Shown: piece by piece, positions 33,215 through 41,053 of the stretch
Numbering within the stretch: position 1 is the stretch's first letter
Layout: every line of letters begins with the position of its first letter
Assembly: GCA_017399035.1 (NCBI GenBank)
Contig: JAFQEM010000016.1
Span: forward strand, 1-43,000
Origin: Clostridia bacterium
GTDB lineage: Bacteria; Bacillota; Clostridia; Christensenellales; Borkfalkiaceae
Length of the DNA: 43,000 nucleotides
Direction of reading: 5' to 3'
Position numbers and translations under genes: made by a program
The notes under the pieces: model-generated
Seen by the model: the letters and a program-made list of their open reading frames with translations, nothing else
The model's database searches: none
Told to the model about the DNA's origin: nothing

Positions 33215-34576
33215 ATGGCTAGAATAAAGAAATTCAGGCTTTCAACTACGCAGATTATTTTGTTCAGTTTTCTCGTGGCGATTCTCGTGGGCAGTGTGCT
33301 TTTGTCATTACCGATAAGCTCTGTAGATGGAAAAGCCGTGCCATATCTTGATGCGCTTTTTACTGCAACCACTTCCATCTGTGTGACAGGGCTTGTTACG
33401 CTTCCTACTGTGTCTACTTGGAGTGCGTTCGGACAGAGTATCATATTGATTTTAATACAGATTGGCGGTCTTGGTATTGTTACGATAATGACGGGACTAA
33501 TGCTTCTTCTTAATAAAAAAATGGGTATTGGCGACCGATTGCTTATTCAAGATTCATTCAATCTTAATACAATGTCGGGGCTGGCTGAATTTGTTAAGAA
33601 AGTACTGTTCGGCACTCTGATTATAGAAAGTATAGGTGCTATTTTATATATGCTTGTGTTTGTACCAGAATTTGGCGCAAATGGTATTTGGATATCAGTG
33701 TTTAATTCGGTTTCAGCCTTTTGTAACGCAGGTATTGACATTGTTGCTGAAAATAGCCTTTGTGATTATGCCACAAATCCTTTAATAAATATAGTTACCT
33801 CTGCATTGATTGTTCTAGGCGGTCTTGGTTATGTAGTGTGGTGGGATGTGATTCGTGTAATTAAGAGTCGTTCTAAAAAGAATCGAAAAATATTCAGACA
33901 TTTGACGTTGCACTCAAAAATTGCAGTTACAGTTACTGCAGGGCTCATTTTTGCTGGTTCAATATTTATATTTATTTTTGAATACACAAACCCATTGACC
34001 ATTGGCAAGATGTCTCTTTTTGATAAAATACAAGTGTCATTCTTTCAATCAGTTACTACTAGAACTGCGGGTTTTGCAACAATTCCTCAAGAGAATTTGA
34101 CGAACGCCTCTGCTACAATATCTATTATTTTGATGATTATAGGCGGCTCACCCGTTGGAACTGCAGGTGGTGTGAAAACAGTAACCATTGCGGTACTTGT
34201 CTGCTCTACGATTGCTACTATCAGAAATAAGAATAGCGCAACTTTGTTTGGCCGTCGAATTTCTGAAGGTATGGTTAAAAAGGCAGTTGCTGTAACGGTA
34301 TCTTTTTTGATAATATGCACAATATCAGCAATACTTTTGATGTTAACTAACAATGTATCCGCTCTAGATGCGGTTTATGAGTCGATAAGCGCAACTGCAA
34401 CCGTAGGTCTTTCAAGAAACTTAACCGCACAACTTAACACTTTTGGCAAGATAATTATAATAGTGACAATGTATTTTGGCAGAGTTGGTCCTATTTCGCT
34501 TGCAGTAGCGTTTGGTAGTAAGAATGAAAATCAGAACGTAATTTCAGAACCCTCGGAAGATATAAGTATAGGATAA
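33215..34576 (+). CDS. ktrB: Potassium channel subunit KtrB/TrkH
   Basis: Membrane subunit of a K+ uptake system, 453 residues from ATG 33215, which has AGAGG seven bases ahead (an ATG at 33194 is seven codons earlier). Four M1-P-M2 repeats are visible. The filter-region blocks are ATTSICVTGL, SVSAFCNAGI, SVTTRTAGFA and SATATVGLS, each with the conserved glycine. The length suits KtrB rather than the larger TrkH. The DV/NV/YV codon pairs often end the first codon in T (for example TGG-GAT-GTG), unlike most neighbouring genes. Operon with ktrA, ten bases on. Confidence 0.93.
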   Translation: MARIKKFRLSTTQIILFSFLVAILVGSVLLSLPISSVDGKAVPYLDALFTATTSICVTGLVTLPTVSTWSAFGQSIILILIQIGGLGIVTIMTGLMLLLNKKMGIGDRLLIQDSFNLNTMSGLAEFVKKVLFGTLIIESIGAILYMLVFVPEFGANGIWISVFNSVSAFCNAGIDIVAENSLCDYATNPLINIVTSALIVLGGLGYVVWWDVIRVIKSRSKKNRKIFRHLTLHSKIAVTVTAGLIFAGSIFIFIFEYTNPLTIGKMSLFDKIQVSFFQSVTTRTAGFATIPQENLTNASATISIILMIIGGSPVGTAGGVKTVTIAVLVCSTIATIRNKNSATLFGRRISEGMVKKAVAVTVSFLIICTISAILLMLTNNVSALDAVYESISATATVGLSRNLTAQLNTFGKIIIIVTMYFGRVGPISLAVAFGSKNENQNVISEPSEDISIG

Positions 34577-34586
34577 GGAGAAAATT

Positions 34587-35237
34587 ATGAAAACAAAGAA
34601 AACATACGCAGTCTTCGGACTTGGAAGATACGGCATAGCCGTAGCAAGGGAACTTGTAGAGAACGGTATGGAAGTTATCGCTGTAGATACTGATGAAAAA
34701 ATCATCAACGATGTAGCCTCATTTCTACCAGTGTGTAAATGTGCAGATGTGACTGATGTAGAGGTTATATCTCGTCTTGGTATTGGCAACATTGATACCG
34801 TCATTATTTGTATGGCGAGCAATTTTGAGGCAAGTGTGATGGCTGTTACACTTTGTAAAGAAGCAGGCGTTAAGACCGTTATAGCAAAATGTGCTAACGA
34901 GATGCAACAAAAAATATTGTTTCGTGTAGGTGCAGATCAAGTGGTTTTTCCCGAAAACGAATCGGGCATTCGCCTTGCTAAGAATTTACTCAGTTCTGGC
35001 TTTATTGATATGATTTCCTTATCAAAGGATGTATCAATAGTCGAGATTGACGTTAAAGATGAGTGGTGTGGAAAGAACTTGATAGAATTAAATCTACGAA
35101 AAAAATACGGTTTCAATATCGTTGCTATTAAGAACGGTGGGGAAGTTAACGTGAACATCAACCCTGAGCAGGTGCTTAATGCCGAAAATTCATTGATTGT
35201 TATTGCAAATACTTTAAAATTAGGAAGATTAAAATAG
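34587..35237 (+). CDS. ktrA: Potassium uptake regulator KtrA/TrkA
   Basis: Cytosolic RCK gating-ring subunit, 216 residues. The Rossmann N-domain has the nucleotide loop GLGRYGIAVARELVENG with the acidic partner EVIAVDTDE, typical of NAD(H)/ATP-binding KtrA. The C-terminal RCK-C domain begins at about residue 140 (DMISLSKDVSIVEIDV) and in Firmicutes relatives binds c-di-AMP. AAGGAG precedes the ATG. Asp-Val codons are mainly GAT-GTN here, against GAC-GTN in the rest of the window, which suggests a different origin or expression history. Confidence 0.93.
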   Translation: MKTKKTYAVFGLGRYGIAVARELVENGMEVIAVDTDEKIINDVASFLPVCKCADVTDVEVISRLGIGNIDTVIICMASNFEASVMAVTLCKEAGVKTVIAKCANEMQQKILFRVGADQVVFPENESGIRLAKNLLSSGFIDMISLSKDVSIVEIDVKDEWCGKNLIELNLRKKYGFNIVAIKNGGEVNVNINPEQVLNAENSLIVIANTLKLGRLK

Positions 35238-35375
35238 ACAGTCAATTTTGATTTATCTGTAAGTTTTTAGCAATCTAAAAAATGCACTCATTAAAAATGT
35301 TTTGCAGTTATTGATAATTATATAGAGTATCTTTAATCTATTAGAATTCCACTTTTTAATATGATTAAAATACAA

Positions 35376-35732
35376 ATAAAAAGCCGTTAATTATTGCGGT
35401 TGCCGTTAGGGATTTTTATTATATAACAAAAGTGTAGCCCACTATACTTCGCTTAAAGGCGAAATATGGTGGGCTTTTCTTATCCACAAAAGATTAAGAT
35501 AATTTAGTTTTATTTTTAGCCTTGTGGCTAAAAGTGATATGCAAAACAAGTTTTGCGTTATATTTTGGCTAACACCAAAGTTATATTAAATAAATCCACA
35601 ACTTGCCGTAGGCAAATATCACTGCCGATAGGCAATATAACTCGTCGTTAGACGAATATCACAAATCCGTTTACGGATTTATTTAGTTGCCGAATCCCTT
35701 GTAGGGACTCGGCTAAGAACGGCTTTTTATAT
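35376..35732. repeat. Palindrome array with heptamer linkers inside 13-bp inverted repeats
   Basis: ATAAAAAGCCGTT (35376-35388) and its exact complement AACGGCTTTTTAT (35718-35730) bound the element; TACAA occurs just outside each end. Inside, small palindromes alternate with 7-base linkers. The palindromes are TTTTAGCC/GGCTAAAA (35514-35533), GCAAAAC/GTTTTGC (35541-35556), TTTGG/CCAAA (35564-35579), TTGCC/GGCAA (35603-35615), TGCC/GGCA (35623-35634), TCGTC/GACGA (35642-35655), AAATCCG/CGGATTT (35663-35680) and GCCGA-TCCCT/AGGGA-TCGGC (35689-35713). The linkers are GTGATAT, GTTATAT, GTTATAT on the left and ATATCAC, ATATAAC, ATATCAC on the right, so the array is itself dyad-symmetric. No ORF is supported in this 560-base gap. 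Confidence 0.75.
35436..35479 (+). terminator. Terminator-like hairpin downstream of ktrA
   Basis: AGCCCACTAT (35436-35445) pairs with ATGGTGGGCT (35466-35475), one wobble; TTCGC/GCGAA (35448-35452 with 35459-35463) continues the stem; then TTTTC. It is about 200 bases after ktrA and inside the palindrome element. Confidence 0.6.
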
Positions 35733-35799
35733 TACAAACTTAAACTTTCTTTTAGTTTTTAGATATTACAAAACTATTAAACTTATTATATTTTTATAA

Positions 35800-36756
35800 T
35801 CATTTATTAAAAACAAAATTGTCGGCAAAAGTTTTCATTTCGTTTATATATTTTTCGGGGTTTACTATGTATGCTAAACCATGACCTGCGCCCTCAATAG
35901 TTGCAAGATATTTTGGGCTATTGCACGCTTCAAAGTTTTTTACGCTCATTTCGTACGGTACGTAAAGGTCGTTATCACCGTGCACGAAAAACACTGGTAA
36001 TTTGCTGTTTTTTAGTGCTTGAATAGGTGAATTTTCATCTAAATTAAATTTGCCAAACATTTTTGCCCCTAATTTTGCAAACGGATAAAGTAAATTAGGT
36101 GGTAACTTCATATCTTTTATAACTTTTTTAATTATATCTTTTGCTGAAGTGTATCCGCAATCTGCCATAACAGCAACAACGTTTTTAGGTAAGTTTTGTT
36201 CAGACGCCATCATAACGGTTGCTGCGCCCATAGATACACCACATAAAAAAATTACGGCATCTTTATTGATGTTTTCTATAACGTAATTTACCCAAGGTAG
36301 GCAGTCTTTACATTCGTTTACGCCAAAAGAGATAACTTTTCCATCACTTTTACCGCCTGCGCGTTGGTCAACGAGTAGAACGTTTCGTTCAAGTGCAAAA
36401 CATCTAAAAACGCCACCACTTAAATCACTTTCCGAATCACCTCTATAACCGTGGAATATAATTTCAATAGGTGCGTCGGGTTTATACTCAAAATATCTGC
36501 CACGAAGAGTTAAACCGTCAAATGATTTAACCGAAACGTTTTTGTGGGGTAGCGCATTCACTCTGTCTATAAAATCAATCATAATTTTGTGATACGGCTT
36601 ATAAATATCCGCTTGTTGCAGAGAGTATTCGCCGTCTTTTTTTATGCGAGATTTTGGCGAAGAGTAGAAAATCTTTATAAAACAAATAAACGGTAAACCA
36701 AACATAAAAAAGATTATAATTAAAATTGCTATTCCCACAAGAATCCAAGGTAACAT
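35800..36756 (-). CDS. Membrane-anchored alpha/beta hydrolase
   Basis: A 318-residue serine hydrolase. An N-terminal transmembrane helix (MLPWILVGIAILIIIFFMFGLPFICFI) anchors it. The hydrolase fold then shows IIFHGYRGDSES (oxyanion region), the nucleophile elbow GVSMGA, the acid in VHGDNDLYVP and the base histidine in GAGHGLAY, a complete triad. It resembles the YqkD-like or BEM46-like esterase group; the substrate is unknown. ATG 36756 with GGGTGG ahead is preferred over a TTG at 36825. It is a monocistronic unit on the minus strand, divergent from degV. Confidence 0.85.
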   Translation of the reverse strand: MLPWILVGIAILIIIFFMFGLPFICFIKIFYSSPKSRIKKDGEYSLQQADIYKPYHKIMIDFIDRVNALPHKNVSVKSFDGLTLRGRYFEYKPDAPIEIIFHGYRGDSESDLSGGVFRCFALERNVLLVDQRAGGKSDGKVISFGVNECKDCLPWVNYVIENINKDAVIFLCGVSMGAATVMMASEQNLPKNVVAVMADCGYTSAKDIIKKVIKDMKLPPNLLYPFAKLGAKMFGKFNLDENSPIQALKNSKLPVFFVHGDNDLYVPYEMSVKNFEACNSPKYLATIEGAGHGLAYIVNPEKYINEMKTFADNFVFNK

Positions 36757-36918
36757 ATATACCACCCATAAGTTTATAAATAAAATTTTAGCACTAGCAA
36801 TAAAAATATGCAAACGAAAATACAAACTAATTTTAATAACGTATGTATTATTTTATATGATATTCTATATTATAAAACTAAAAAAGTAATAAAAGTTTAT
36901 TTTGTGTTAATTTTTCAG

Positions 36919-36927
36919 TGATATACT
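36919..36927 (+). promoter_or_regulatory. Extended -10 promoter of the degV run
   Basis: TG-A-TATACT (36919-36927), 65 bases before the degV ATG. The -35 region is poor (TTTGTG nearby). The same TGATATACT string also stands ahead of the histidine phosphatase gene at 40248-40256. Confidence 0.5.
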
Positions 36928-36991
36928 AACAAACAATAATGGTGCATAGTGTAAAAATATATCATAAAATGCACTTCGTAGGAGAAATTAG

Positions 36992-37864
36992 ATGAGAGTT
37001 TTAGTGTCTACAGATTCATCGTGTCTAGTGAGCAGAACGGTATTTGATAAATGTGATATAAGCGTTTTTCCGTTAAACGTTATAATTGACGGGGAAGAAT
37101 TTCTTGACGGGGTAACGATAAATCAAGATGAGTTAAAAGTGGCAATGCGTTCTAATAAAGTTATAAAAACGTCTACGCCACCACTTGGCGACGTTATTGA
37201 TTATTTTGAAAATTTGTTAGCAAAAGGGTATGACCATATTATTCACTTTACAATTTCTAGCAAATTATCTTCAATGTATGAACTTTTCAAAAACGTAGCC
37301 GAACAACATTTTAGCGGAAAAGTTACGGTTATTGATTCGTTTTCAGTATCAACGGATATGCTTTCACAAGTGTTTTTTGCTTACGACGAAGTACAAAAAG
37401 GTACTGCAATCGAAGACATTGTTAAATTGAATAAAGAACGAATACGTAATGCGTTTTTTATGTTTATTCCAGAAAACCTTAACGCATTGAAAAACGGTGG
37501 AAGAATTTCACCGGCAGTTGCTTTAATAGGTAATTCAATCGGCATTAAACCCGTTATAGAGTTGAAAAACGGCGCTTTAGAAAAGAAAGAGATGATTAGA
37601 AACACAAAGCGCGCCCTCGTTGACGCGGTTGCAAAAACGTTGGAAAGTTATCCTGTCACAGACTTTGACTTTACTATTATTTCTTTTGATGCGGAAGAGA
37701 GAACGTTGAAATACGTGTTAGATTTTGCGCAAGAAAATATAAAAAATTCAAAATTGATAACTGGTTTCTTACCTATAAACGTTTGCGCCCACGTTGGTCC
37801 TGGAACGATAGGTTTAGTAGTATCGCCTAGAATTAACGGCAAATCACTTAACGACTTTATTTAA
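36992..37864 (+). CDS. DegV-family fatty-acid-binding protein
   Basis: A 290-residue DegV protein. This class binds a fatty acid and, as FakB, presents it to the kinase FakA for phosphorylation before use by PlsX/PlsY. Visible family blocks are VSTDSSCLV at the N-terminus, VIKTSTPPLGDVIDYFENLL (the T-S-x-P fatty-acid site), FTISSKLSSMYE, VIDSFSVSTDM and the LKNGGRISPAVALIGNSIGIKPVIEL block. AGGAG precedes the ATG. It leads a run with a GNAT protein, GtrA and a PlsC-like protein, which makes a lipid role plausible. Confidence 0.9.
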   Translation: MRVLVSTDSSCLVSRTVFDKCDISVFPLNVIIDGEEFLDGVTINQDELKVAMRSNKVIKTSTPPLGDVIDYFENLLAKGYDHIIHFTISSKLSSMYELFKNVAEQHFSGKVTVIDSFSVSTDMLSQVFFAYDEVQKGTAIEDIVKLNKERIRNAFFMFIPENLNALKNGGRISPAVALIGNSIGIKPVIELKNGALEKKEMIRNTKRALVDAVAKTLESYPVTDFDFTIISFDAEERTLKYVLDFAQENIKNSKLITGFLPINVCAHVGPGTIGLVVSPRINGKSLNDFI

Positions 37865-37877
37865 TTTTTGGTTTATT

Positions 37878-39002
37878 ATGAGTGTATTGATTAAAGAAGT
37901 TTTAACTAAAAAAGAATTAAAAACTTGGGTTGATTTTCCAAATAAATTATATAAAGGCGTGCCTGCTTACGTTCCTTTTTTAATGGCGGATGAGATATCA
38001 ACTTTTACTAAAGGAGAAAACCCTGCGTACGATTTTTGTGAAACTCGCTTGTTTTTAGCATATAAAGATAGAAAAATCGTCGGCAGAATAGCGGGTCTTA
38101 TAAATTACGCCGCAAATAAAAAATGGGGAACTAACAATATTAGATTTACTCGTTTTGACTTTATTGATGACTATGAAGTTTCTTCTGCGCTGTTTAATGC
38201 AGTCGTTGAGTGGGGTAAAGAAAAAGGGTTTACTAAAATTATAGGACCTATAGGCTTTACCGATATGGACCACGAGGGTATGCTTATCGAGGGATTTGAC
38301 GAGTTTAATATGTCGATAACCTTTTATAACTTTCCGTACTATCTAGAGCATATGGAAAAACTTGGCTTACAAAAGGAAGTTGACTGGGTTGAATATTTAT
38401 TTTATACCCCAAAAGAAAGAAGTGAAAAACATAAAAGGGTTAGCGAATATATCCAAAAGAAATACGGTTATAAACTCGTTACATATAAAGAGCGAAAAGA
38501 ATTAGAAAGAGATGCTTTTGAGGCATTTAAGGTTATTGACGAAGCGTTTTCTAAACTTTACGGCACGGTCCCCCTTACAGACAACGTTATAAACAAAACG
38601 GTTGAAGATAACGTTCCGCTTATGAACTTAAAATATATTTGTTCTGTTAAAGATAGCAATGGTGCAATAGTTGGTTTTTCAGTGCTTGTTCCGTCTATCG
38701 CAAAAGCGTTGAAAAAATCAAACGGCAGACTTTTTCCGTTGGGAATATTTAGAATGCTTAAAGCGTTGAAAGGCAAAAACGACGTTTTAGAAATGTTTTT
38801 TATTGCAGTAAAACCAGAACATCAGGGTAAGGGCGTAACGGCGATATTAGTTGACCAAACTGTAAAAATGCTTATAGAAAACGGTGTTAAATATTGCGAA
38901 ACTGGTCCTGAACTTGAACTTAATTCCGAAGTTCAAAGCATATGGAAAGGTTTTGAAACTAGGCAGCACAAACGCCGTCGCTGTTTTAGAAAAGAAATAT
39001 AG
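37878..39002 (+). CDS. GNAT-fold acyltransferase-like protein
   Basis: A 374-residue protein with a GNAT acetyl-CoA fold in its C-terminal half: FFIAVKPEHQGKGVTAILVDQTVKML has the motif A pattern (Q/R-x-x-G-x-G/A) for the CoA pyrophosphate. The N-terminal half (LYKGVPAYVPFLMADEISTF-NPAYDF-ARLFLAY-like and DDYEVSSALFNAVVEWGKEKGFTKIIGPIGFTDMDHEGMLIEGFDE) matches a GNAT-related family common in Clostridia without a known substrate. It begins 13 bases after degV without a good Shine-Dalgarno and is followed by gtrA 13 bases on. Confidence 0.75.
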   Translation: MSVLIKEVLTKKELKTWVDFPNKLYKGVPAYVPFLMADEISTFTKGENPAYDFCETRLFLAYKDRKIVGRIAGLINYAANKKWGTNNIRFTRFDFIDDYEVSSALFNAVVEWGKEKGFTKIIGPIGFTDMDHEGMLIEGFDEFNMSITFYNFPYYLEHMEKLGLQKEVDWVEYLFYTPKERSEKHKRVSEYIQKKYGYKLVTYKERKELERDAFEAFKVIDEAFSKLYGTVPLTDNVINKTVEDNVPLMNLKYICSVKDSNGAIVGFSVLVPSIAKALKKSNGRLFPLGIFRMLKALKGKNDVLEMFFIAVKPEHQGKGVTAILVDQTVKMLIENGVKYCETGPELELNSEVQSIWKGFETRQHKRRRCFRKEI

Positions 39003-39015
39003 TCAGGGTGATTAA

Positions 39016-39450
39016 ATGCAAAATAAAAATAGTGCTAAAGAATTTTTTAGGGCAGTTAAATTTTTAATTATATCAATAAGTGCAGGCTTAATTCAAGTCG
39101 GCACTTTTACGCTATTTAACGAGGTGTTTAAGTGGAATTATTGGGTAGCGTATTTACCTAGTTTGTTGCTTTCTGTTTTATGGAACTTTACCATCAACAG
39201 AAAATACACTTTCAAATCGGCAAATAACGTAAAAATTGCAATGATTTTAGTGCTTGCCTTTTATGTTGTATTTACACCAGTTTCAACGATTTTAGGTAAC
39301 GTTGCAGAAAATTCGGGCGCAAATGAATATTTGGTGTTGGCAATTACTATGATTTCAAATTTCGTTTTAGAGTTTTTGTATACGCGCTACGTTGTTTACC
39401 GTAATTCATGCGATACTGCTACAGGTAAGGTAAATGAAACGCAAAAGTAA
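39016..39450 (+). CDS. GtrA-family membrane protein
   Basis: A 144-residue protein with four transmembrane helices of the GtrA/DPMS family. Family signs are the first helix FLIISISAGLIQVGTFTLFNEV, NFTINRKYTFKS between helices 2 and 3, and the last helix with SNFVLEFLYTRYVVYR. Relatives help to flip undecaprenyl-linked sugars for teichoic acid or O-antigen decoration. Weak Shine-Dalgarno CAGGGTG. It overlaps the PlsC-like gene by 17 bases. Confidence 0.85.
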   Translation: MQNKNSAKEFFRAVKFLIISISAGLIQVGTFTLFNEVFKWNYWVAYLPSLLLSVLWNFTINRKYTFKSANNVKIAMILVLAFYVVFTPVSTILGNVAENSGANEYLVLAITMISNFVLEFLYTRYVVYRNSCDTATGKVNETQK

Positions 39451-40168
39451 GTTTTTCAAATTTTTACGCAAAATAGTTTTATTTTTTTATGGTAAGCGTA
39501 AATTTATAGGGCTCGAAAACATACCTAACGAGCCGTCAATTATAGTTGGTAACCATTCTCAAGCACACGGTCCACTAGTTGCAGAATTGCTTTTCCCTTA
39601 TCCAAAATACACTTGGTGCATAGGGCAAATGATGAATAGAAAAGAAATTCCCGAATATGCTATGCAAGATTTTTGGCCGTATAAAAAGAAGAGCGTTAGG
39701 TGGTTTTATAAAATTATCGCCCACATTATCGCTCGTCCGTTCGCTTACGTTTTTTCAAATGCAGATTGTATAGGCGTTTACAAAGACGCGCGCCTTATGA
39801 ACACGTTTAAGCAGTCAATCGCAGGGCTAAAAGACGGCAGGCATATTATAATTTATCCCGAGTGTCATACACCGTATAACGAGATTGTTTATGAGTTCCA
39901 AGACAATTTTATTGATTTAGCGCGATTTTATTATAAGAGCACTGGTAAAGAACTGTCGTTTGTTCCTATGTATATTGCGCCTAAATTAAAAACGGTGGTT
40001 TTGGGTAATCCCATTAAATATCGTGCTGAAATTCCCGTTGCAGAACAAAAGAATGTTATTTGTGAATATTTAAAAGGCGAAATTACCTCACTTGCAAAAG
40101 GCTTGCCAACGCATACGGTTGTTCCATATGCTAATATACCTAAAAAACAATATCCAAAATCTAAATAA
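39434..40168 (+). CDS. PlsC-like acyltransferase with altered motifs
   Basis: A 244-residue protein of the lysophospholipid acyltransferase fold. Motif I stands at IIVGNHSQAHGPLVAELLF. The usual H-x4-D becomes H-S-Q-A-H-G, so the catalytic aspartate is not at its normal place, although histidine is kept. Motif III, generally FPEGTRS, reads IIYPECHTPYNE. DCIGVYKD takes the place of motif II. It may use another acyl donor or acceptor, or have changed activity. The start overlaps gtrA by 17 bases. It closes the DegV-GNAT-GtrA run and a terminator follows. Confidence 0.75.
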   Translation: MKRKSKFFKFLRKIVLFFYGKRKFIGLENIPNEPSIIVGNHSQAHGPLVAELLFPYPKYTWCIGQMMNRKEIPEYAMQDFWPYKKKSVRWFYKIIAHIIARPFAYVFSNADCIGVYKDARLMNTFKQSIAGLKDGRHIIIYPECHTPYNEIVYEFQDNFIDLARFYYKSTGKELSFVPMYIAPKLKTVVLGNPIKYRAEIPVAEQKNVICEYLKGEITSLAKGLPTHTVVPYANIPKKQYPKSK

Positions 40169-40170
40169 AC

Positions 40171-40217
40171 CTAGTCTATTTAAGTTGTTTTAACAACAAT
40201 TTATAGGCGGGTTTTTT
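40171..40217 (+). terminator. Terminator after the PlsC-like gene
   Basis: An imperfect long hairpin: AACC (40169-40172 region) pairs with GGTT, and GTTGT-TTTA-ACAAC lies in the centre; GGCGGGTTTTTTT follows. The T7 tract at 40212-40218 supports termination. Confidence 0.6.
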
Positions 40218-40247
40218 TGATAAAGCGTAGACTTGAAAATTTAATTG

Positions 40248-40256
40248 TGATATACT
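40248..40256 (+). promoter_or_regulatory. Extended -10 promoter of the histidine phosphatase gene
   Basis: TG-A-TATACT, 24 bases before the ATG at 40280. No good -35 box is at the normal distance. Confidence 0.45.
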
Positions 40257-40279
40257 ATAACGTAACAAGGATAAAAATT

Positions 40280-40921
40280 ATGACTACCATTTTAATTGTA
40301 AGACACGGATTTAGTGAATCTAATAAACTTAAAACATTTACAGGGCATATAGACGCACCTCTATCAGACGTAGGGGTAGAACAAGCGCGCCTTACTTGTA
40401 ATTATATTGCAGAAAATTATGCGGTTGATAAAGTATATTCAAGTGATTTATCACGAGCAGTTAACACTCTCAAACCGTTAGCAGACGCACTAGGCTTAGA
40501 AATTATAAAAGAAAAAGGCTTGCGTGAAATATATGGTGGAAAGTGGGAAGGCGTTGCATTTGACCAACTACCTAAACTTTTCCCCGAAGATTATAAGGTT
40601 TGGCAAGAGAACGTTGGAATTGCCCGTTGTACTGGTGGTGAATCTTATCCCGAAAGTCAAAAAAGAGTTGTTGAAACGCTATATAAGATTGCACAACAAG
40701 AAGAAGGTAATACTATTGCCGTTGCAACTCACGGGGGACTTATTAGGGGATTAGAGTGCTATTTGTTAGGTATACCACTTGAAGAAATGTCAAAAACGTC
40801 TTACGTTCAAAATGCATCAATTAGCGTAATAGAATACGACGGACAAAAATTTACACTCAAAGAAAGGGACATAGTAAAACATCTTAACGGCTTATGCACT
40901 TCAATGGGTAAAGGTATTTAA
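40280..40921 (+). CDS. Histidine phosphatase (phosphoglycerate mutase family)
   Basis: A 213-residue cytosolic enzyme of the histidine phosphatase superfamily. The catalytic RHG is in ILIVRHGFSESNK at about 7-9. The second histidine is in AVATHGGLIRG. GHIDAPLSDVGVEQA and YSSDLSRAVNT are the usual family blocks, and EIYGGKWEG carries the acid. Such proteins include cofactor-dependent phosphoglycerate mutases, CobC and general sugar-phosphate phosphatases; the short length argues for a phosphatase. ATG 40280 with AAGG about nine bases ahead is used; an upstream ATG-like start at 40217 precedes the promoter. Confidence 0.85.
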   Translation: MTTILIVRHGFSESNKLKTFTGHIDAPLSDVGVEQARLTCNYIAENYAVDKVYSSDLSRAVNTLKPLADALGLEIIKEKGLREIYGGKWEGVAFDQLPKLFPEDYKVWQENVGIARCTGGESYPESQKRVVETLYKIAQQEEGNTIAVATHGGLIRGLECYLLGIPLEEMSKTSYVQNASISVIEYDGQKFTLKERDIVKHLNGLCTSMGKGI

Positions 40922-40980
40922 GAAAAAATCAGTTAAAACCTAATATTATTTAATATTTATCTTGAAATTTGTTTTTTCCA

Positions 40981-41009
40981 TTGACAAAAAATATAAAAGC
41001 ATTTATAAT
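40981..41009 (+). promoter_or_regulatory. Promoter of nagAB
   Basis: TTGACA (40981-40986), 17 bases, TATAAT (41004-41009). The predicted leader is about 40 bases. No obvious operator palindrome overlaps it. Confidence 0.85.
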
Positions 41010-41053
41010 AATATAAAAGTTTGTTAATTTTAAAAATAAAAGGAAATTTTGTT

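Noticed and set aside
35376-35732. CRISPR array
   Set aside because: The constant units are only 7 bases and the variable parts are palindromes; there is no 23-47-base direct repeat and no cas gene.
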